A program made the position numbers and the translations under genes. From Diadema setosum (taxonomy: Eukaryota; Echinodermata; Echinoidea; Diadematoida; Diadematidae), in the NCBI GenBank assembly GCA_033980235.1, contig CM067067.1:8392047-8456046 (forward strand): a stretch of DNA of 64,000 nucleotides, written 5' to 3'. The notes below the pieces were generated by a model, which saw only the letters and a program-made list of their open reading frames with translations, did not search any database and had not been told where the DNA came from. Numbering within the stretch: the stretch's first letter is position 1; each line of letters starts with the position of its first letter. Below are positions 58,393-64,000 of the stretch, piece by piece.

Positions 58393-61300
58393 TTCGCCCG
58401 ACAGCAAGTGTTGGTTCTAATCCTTATAGCATGCAGCGGGTACTGCTTTGTTATTCAAATTTATGAAATTCTTCCGTCGAGAAGTTTTCATTGCAACTGA
58501 TTGACAAATTGCCCTACATCGACGTAAATAAGCACTGAATTGATCAGTGTTTTAGTAGTAGCCATGATAAAAAAATCATGGGCGTACATACTCGAGCAGG
58601 ATTCGAACCTACGACCTCCTGATCACCGGACAGGCGTCATCTCCACTAGACCACCGAGCTTTCGCCCGACAGCAAGTGTTGGTTCTAATCCTTATAGCAT
58701 GCAGCGGGTACTGCTTTGTTATTCAAATTTATGAAATTCTTCCGTCGAGAAGTTTTCATTGCAACTGATTGACAAATTGCCCTACATCGACGTAAATAAG
58801 CACTGAATTGATCAGTGTTTTAGTAGTAGCCATGATAAAAAAATCATGGGCGTACATACTCGAGCAGGATTCGAACCTACGACCTCCTGATCACCGGACA
58901 GGCGTCATCTCCACTAGACCACCGAGCTTTCGCCCGACAGCAAGTGTTGGTTCTAATCCTTATAGCATGCAGCGGGTACTGCTTTGTTATTCAAATTTAT
59001 GAAATTCTTCCGTCGAGAAGTTTTCATTGCAACTGATTGACAAATTGCCCTACATCGACGTAAATAAGCACTGAATTGATCAGTGTTTTAGTAGTAGCCA
59101 TGATAAAAAAATCATGGGCGTACATACTCGAGCAGGATTCGAACCTACGACCTCCTGATCACCGGACAGGCGTCATCTCCACTAGACCACCGAGCTTTCG
59201 CCCGACAGCAAGTGTTGGTTCTAATCCTTATACCATGCAGCGGGTACTGCTTTGTTATTCAAATTTATGAAATTCTTCCGTCGAGAAGTTTTCATTGCAA
59301 CTGATTGACAAATTGCCCTACATCGACGTAAATAAGCACTGAATTGATCAGTGTTTTAGTAGTAGCCATGATAAAAAAATCATGGGCGTACATACTCGAG
59401 CAGGATTCGAACCTACGACCTCCTGATCACCGGACAGGCGTCATCTCCACTAGACCACCGAGCTTTCGCCCGACAGCAAGTGTTGGTTCTAATCCTTATA
59501 GCATGCAGCGGGTACTGCTTTGTAATTCAAATTTATGAAATTCTTCCGTCGAGAAGTTTTCATTGCAACTGATTGACAAATTGCCCTACATCGACGTAAA
59601 TAAGCACTGAATTGATCAGTGTTTTAGTAGTAGCCATGATAAAAAAATCATGGGCGTACATACTCGAGCAGGATTCGAACCTACGACCTCCTGATCACCG
59701 GACAGGCGTCATCTCCACTAGACCACCGAGCTTTCGCCCGACAGCAAGTGTTGGTTCTAATCCTTATAGCATGCAGCGGGTACTGCTTTGTTATTCAAAT
59801 TTATGAAATTCTTCCGTCGAGAAGTTTTCATTGCAACTGATTGACAAATTGCCCTACATCGACGTAAATAAGCACTGAATTGATCAGTGTTTTAGTAGTA
59901 GCCATGATAAAAAAATCATGGGCGTACATACTCGAGCAGGATTCGAACCTACGACCTCCTGATCACCGGACAGGCGTCATCTCCACTAGACCACCGAGCT
60001 TTCGCCCGACAGCAAGTGTTGGTTCTAATCCTTATAGCATGCAGCGGGTACTGCTTTGTTATTCAAATTTATGAAATTCTTCCGTCGAGAAGTTTTCATT
60101 GCAACTGATTGACAAATTGCCCTACATCGACGTAAATAAGCACTGAATTGATCAGTGTTTTAGTAGTAGCCATGATAAAAAAATCATGGGCGTACATACT
60201 CGAGCAGGATTCGAACCTACGACCTCCTGATCACCGGACAGGCGTCATCTCCACTAGACCACCGAGCTTTCGCCCGACAGCAAGTGTTGGTTCTAATCCT
60301 TATAGCATGCAGCGGGTACTGCTTTGTTATTCAAATTTATGAAATTCTTCCGTCGAGAAGTTTTCATTGCAACTGATTGACAAATTGCCCTACATCGACG
60401 TAAATAAGCACTGAATTGATCAGTGTTTTAGTAGTAGCCATGATAAAAAAATCATGGGCGTACATACTCGAGCAGGATTCGAACCTACGACCTCCTGATC
60501 ACCGGACAGGCGTCATCTCCACTAGATCACCGAGCTTTCGCCCGACAGCAAGTGTTGGTTCTAATCCTTATAGCATGCAGCGGGTACTGCTTTGTTATTC
60601 AAATTTATGAAATTCTTCCGTCGAGAAGTTTTCATTGCAACTGATTGACAAATTGCCCTACATCGACGTAAATAAGCACTGAATTGATCAGTGTTTTAGT
60701 AGTAGCCATGATAAAAAATCATGGGCGTACATACTCGAGCAGGATTCGAACCTACGACCTCCTGATCACCGGACAGGCGTCATCTCCACTAGACCACCGA
60801 GCTTTCGCCCGACAGCAAGTGTTGGTTCTAATCCTTATAGCATGCAGCGGGTACTGCTTTGTTATTCAAATTTATGAAATTCTTCCGTCGAGAAGTTTTC
60901 ATTGCAACTGATTGACAAATTGCCCTACATCGACGTAAATAAGCACTGAATTGATCAGTGTTTTAGTAGTAGCCATGATAAAAAAATCATGGGCGTACAT
61001 ACTCGAGCAGGATTCGAACCTACGACCTCCTGATCACCGGACAGGCGTCATCTCCACTAGACCACCGAGCTTTCGCCCGACAGCAAGTGTTGGTTCTAAT
61101 CCTTATAGCATGCAGCGGGTACTGCTTTGTTATTCAAATTTATGAAATTCTTCCGTCGAGAAGTTTTCATTGCAACTGATTGACAAATTGCCCTACATCG
61201 ACGTAAATAAGCACTGAATTGATCAGTGTTTTAGTAGTAGCCATGATAAAAAAATCATGGGCGTACATACTCGAGCAGGATTCGAACCTACGACCTCCTG

Positions 61301-62563
61301 ATCACCGGACAGGCGTCATCTCCACTAGACCACCGAGCTTTCGCCCGACAGCAAGTGTTGGTTCTAATCCTTATAGCATGCAGCGGGTACTGCTTTGTTA
61401 TTCAAATTTATGAAATTCTTCCGTCGAGAAGTTTTCATTGCAACTGATTGACAAATTGCCCTACATCGACGTAAATAAGCACTGAATTGATCAGTGTTTT
61501 AGTAGTAGCCATGATAAAAAAATCATGGGCGTACATACTCGAGCAGGATTCGAACCTACGACCTCCTGATCACCGGACAGGCGTCATCTCCACTAGACCA
61601 CCGAGCTTTCGCCCGACAGCAAGTGTTGGTTCTAATCCTTATAGCATGCAGCGGGTACTGCTTTGTTATTCAAATTTATGAAATTCTTCCGTCGAGAAGT
61701 TTTCATTGCAACTGATTGACAAATTGCCCTACATCGACGTAAATAAGCACTGAATTGATCAGTGTTTTAGTAGTAGCCATGATAAAAAAATCATGGGCGT
61801 ACATACTCGAGCAGGATTCGAACCTACGACCTCCTGATCACCGGACAGGCGTCATCTCCACTAGATCACCGAGCTTTCGCCCGACAGCAAGTGTTGGTTC
61901 TAATCCTTATAGCATGCAGCGGGTACTGCTTTGTTATTCAAATTTATGAAATTCTTCCGTCGAGAAGTTTTCATTGCAACTGATTGACAAATTGCCCTAC
62001 ATCGACGTAAATAAGCACTGAATTGATCAGTGTTTTAGTAGTAGCCATGATAAAAAAATCATGGGCGTACATACTCGAGCAGGATTCGAACCTACGACCT
62101 CCTGATCACCGGACAGGCGTCATCTCCACTAGACCACCGAGCTTTCGCCCGACAGCAAGTGTTGGTTCTAATCCTTATAGCATGCAGCGGGTACTGCTTT
62201 GTTATTCAAATTTATGAAATTCTTCCGTCGAGAAGTTTTCATTGCAACTGATTGACAAATTGCCCTACATCGACGTAAATAAGCACTGAATTGATCAGTG
62301 TTTTAGTAGTAGCCATGATAAAAAAATCATGGGCGTACATACTCGAGCAGGATTCGAACCTACGACCTCCTGATCACCGGACAGGCGTCATCTCCACTAG
62401 ACCACCGAGCTTTCGCCCGACAGCAAGTGTTGGTTCTAATCCTTATAGCATGCAGCGGGTACTGCTTTGTTATTCAAATTTATGAAATTCTTCCGTCGAG
62501 AAGTTTTCATTGCAACTGATTGACAAATTGCCCTACATCGACGTAAATAAGCACTGAATTGAT

Positions 62564-62613
62564 CATTCCTTAAAATACTGCAACATTCATATGTTGCAGT
62601 ATTTTAAGGAATG
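62564..62613. repeat. Perfect 22-bp palindrome at the right edge of the array
   Basis: The arms 62,564-62,585 (CATTCCTTAAAATACTGCAACA) and 62,592-62,613 are exact reverse complements around the loop TTCATA. The left arm begins at the last bases of the array. The central ACATTCATATGTTGCA nearly equals ACATTCATATGTTTGCA at 58,211-58,227, just left of the array. Confidence 0.95.
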
Positions 62614-64000
62614 TCTCAGGTATAAATGATTATGGAGTAATATGGGAAAAGCAAAGACAACATAAATGGAATGAGCTGAATTTATTTGACTGTTAACATT
62701 AGTATAGTTTTTGAGGACTCGGAGAGATTTTTCCCTTTATGCCCACAGTTTGGGAGTATTTTAATAGAACTGTGATTAAAATGATGAAGATAAACTAATA
62801 TTCAAAACTTTAATGAAATAATCAATATATTGATATTAAAAATAACAATAATGATAGTAGTAGTAGAAGTAGTAGTAAGAACAAAATTGTCTCACTTGTT
62901 CGTTCATTCGAACGCTGTTCTCTCAAAGGGCCTTGGAGATCAATATCTGGGCCATAGAATTGCAAAGGTACTCTTTTTTTTACGTTTAAGTTCATAATAA
63001 TAATGATAATATGGGGATTTATAAGGCGTCAATTCCATGTAATGATTAAATGCTCTAGGCGAAACTTGTGCAAGATACGAATTACATACATAAAAGAAGG
63101 AGGCACGATTTTAAGTTACAGAGTCAAGCGTTTTATCCAGTGTGAGACGTACGGCAAATATAATTTAGCAAACTGTGAGGAAGATTAATCCATACCCCTG
63201 ATATGTATTGTTGTAATGAAACTAGCCGAAACCTCGTGACCTGATTTAGCTTTTCCCGATTGAGTCTTGCTGAGCCTACTTTTAGGTGCCTTGTAAAGCA
63301 TGTCTGTTCCCCTGCCATGGTGTATTATGTATTGGATTTCCCTGAGCCGGCAGCCTCAAGTGTATACGCGGATCAACCTGACCGGTAAGCTGGTTTAGCA
63401 TACTCTTCAAATCTCTGCAATTCACGTGATAATTGCTCACCGTTACATGACACGACCGTGATCTGGATCTTTTGTGGCATTCGTTTGCTGACTGCAGTCA
63501 TATGATGTTTGTATTTAAACTTATCTGTTTGTGTATATGTCTATGTATGTAAGCTACACACAGAAAGAGAAAAAGAGACGGAGAAAAAAAATATACCACA
63601 TAGCTATACTCATTGTTTGAAAGTGCCTTATATTTCACAATATTACCGAACCTATAACTGTTATTCAATTTATGCTTAAACAATTGCATATTTGTACATT
63701 ATAGAAAGAGCGAAAAATGGATATACATGATATTCATTTCTGGACAGTGTGCATTGTGCGAGGAGCAGTAAGAAGAAGATTTCTATGTCAAGAATCAATA
63801 GGAAACAAAATCATCAAGCCGAAAACAGAGAGAGTGAGCGGGGTAACGGGGAGGTTGCAGAAGAAGAGTTTTAATGAGGAGGAGGAAGAAGAAGAAGAAG
63901 AAGAAGAGGAGGAATGTGCTTCTTTATTTTAAAGTCAGAGCTCTGACATTGCACTTTCCGGTTGCATATCAGCAAAAGATCAGGCAGTGGGCAATTAATT
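62614..64000. other. Non-coding; GAA/GGA microsatellite at 63,866-63,914
   Basis: AT-rich flank with (TAG)n near 62,855-62,878 and a GAGGAGGAAGAAGAAGAAGA tract at 63,876 that yields a poly-Glu ORF (63,717-63,932). No splice-bounded exon was recognised. Confidence 0.5.

Larger units (their letters stand above)
58224..62565 (-). repeat. Tandem array of 16 near-identical 268-bp tRNA-like units
   Basis: 16.2 copies of a 268-bp unit, one of them 267 bp through loss of an A in the A7 run near 60,711. Copies differ by only a handful of substitutions: CTTCATC in the first unit, ACCATGCAG near 59,232, TGTAATTC near 59,521, and AGATCACC in units 9 and 14. Each unit holds a tRNA-like sequence on the minus strand, a CCATGAT-A6-ATCATGG palindrome and a GAATTGATCA motif. 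The 64-codon plus-strand ORF in each unit runs antisense through the tRNA-like part and is not a gene. Very recent amplification or strong homogenisation is implied. Confidence 0.97.

Noticed and set aside
58272..62485. Sixteen identical 64-codon plus-strand ORFs
   Set aside because: Each runs antisense through the tRNA-like sequence of the 268-bp unit. They repeat because the DNA unit repeats, and there is no independent coding signal.
58224..62565. CRISPR-like array
   Set aside because: Units are 268 bp and identical throughout, with no variable spacers, and the surroundings are eukaryotic with introns.
63717..63932. 71-codon ORF ending in a poly-Glu run
   Set aside because: The Glu run is the GAA/GGA microsatellite, and the rest has no splice or homology support.

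Overview
This is a eukaryotic nuclear window: AT-rich, mostly non-coding, with GT-AG exons scattered between introns and packed with mobile elements. The repeat repertoire (AGCTCACCTGAGC-type repeats, GGGGCCCGTTTCATAAAA elements, TACCCCCGCCAAAC elements, many non-LTR 3' tails, long CA/GT microsatellites) suggests a marine invertebrate. An echinoderm such as a sea urchin is my best guess, but this rests on general familiarity with such repeats and not on a database match. There are no bacterial operons, rRNA genes, CRISPR arrays or complete single-exon host genes.

Layout. 0-5 kb: a 148-bp MITE, a diverged TIR element and one convincing plus-strand exon (3,247-3,336). 4.9-13.4 kb: a dispersed short-motif cassette, a second MITE family, a remarkable 2-kb block of TGACGT-type motifs with higher-order structure (8.2-10.2 kb), another TIR element and a possible solo LTR (13.4-14.1 kb). 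14.2-16.4 kb: a degenerate tandem array with C/G-rich hairpins. 16.4-20.7 kb: a large inverted repeat whose arms each carry a strong palindrome, with nested MITEs in the spacer. 20.9-25 kb: a 2.8-kb TAA-flanked transposon containing a second terminal-inverted-repeat pair and a ~190-bp tandem array. 26.5 kb: a terminal exon whose phase matches the exon at 3.2 kb. 27.6-29.9 kb: an AGCTCACCTGAGC-type array interrupted by a TTAA-flanked, piggyBac-like element. 34-35.4 kb: two more TIR elements, one carrying four perfect RFX X-box palindromes. 35.8-38.5 kb: a 5'-truncated non-LTR retrotransposon with a long intact reverse-transcriptase frame, the only long ORF here. 38.5-57 kb: introns and intergenic DNA with candidate exons on both strands, including a phase-consistent minus-strand Cys-rich gene (47.3-49.25 kb) and a possible two-exon plus-strand gene (54.1/56.4 kb). 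58.2-62.6 kb: sixteen near-identical 268-bp units, each with a 72-nt tRNA-like sequence on the minus strand having A box, B box and a downstream T7 run. It is bounded on the right by a perfect palindrome.

The most noteworthy structure is that tDNA-like array, in effect a tandem bank of potential RNA polymerase III units built on a tRNA-like molecule with an anomalous anticodon loop. Next come the TGACGT satellite-like block, the X-box-carrying element and the unrecognised Cys-rich gene. Gene functions could not be assigned. Exon calls rest on splice-site quality, frame continuity and phase matching, not on homology searches.
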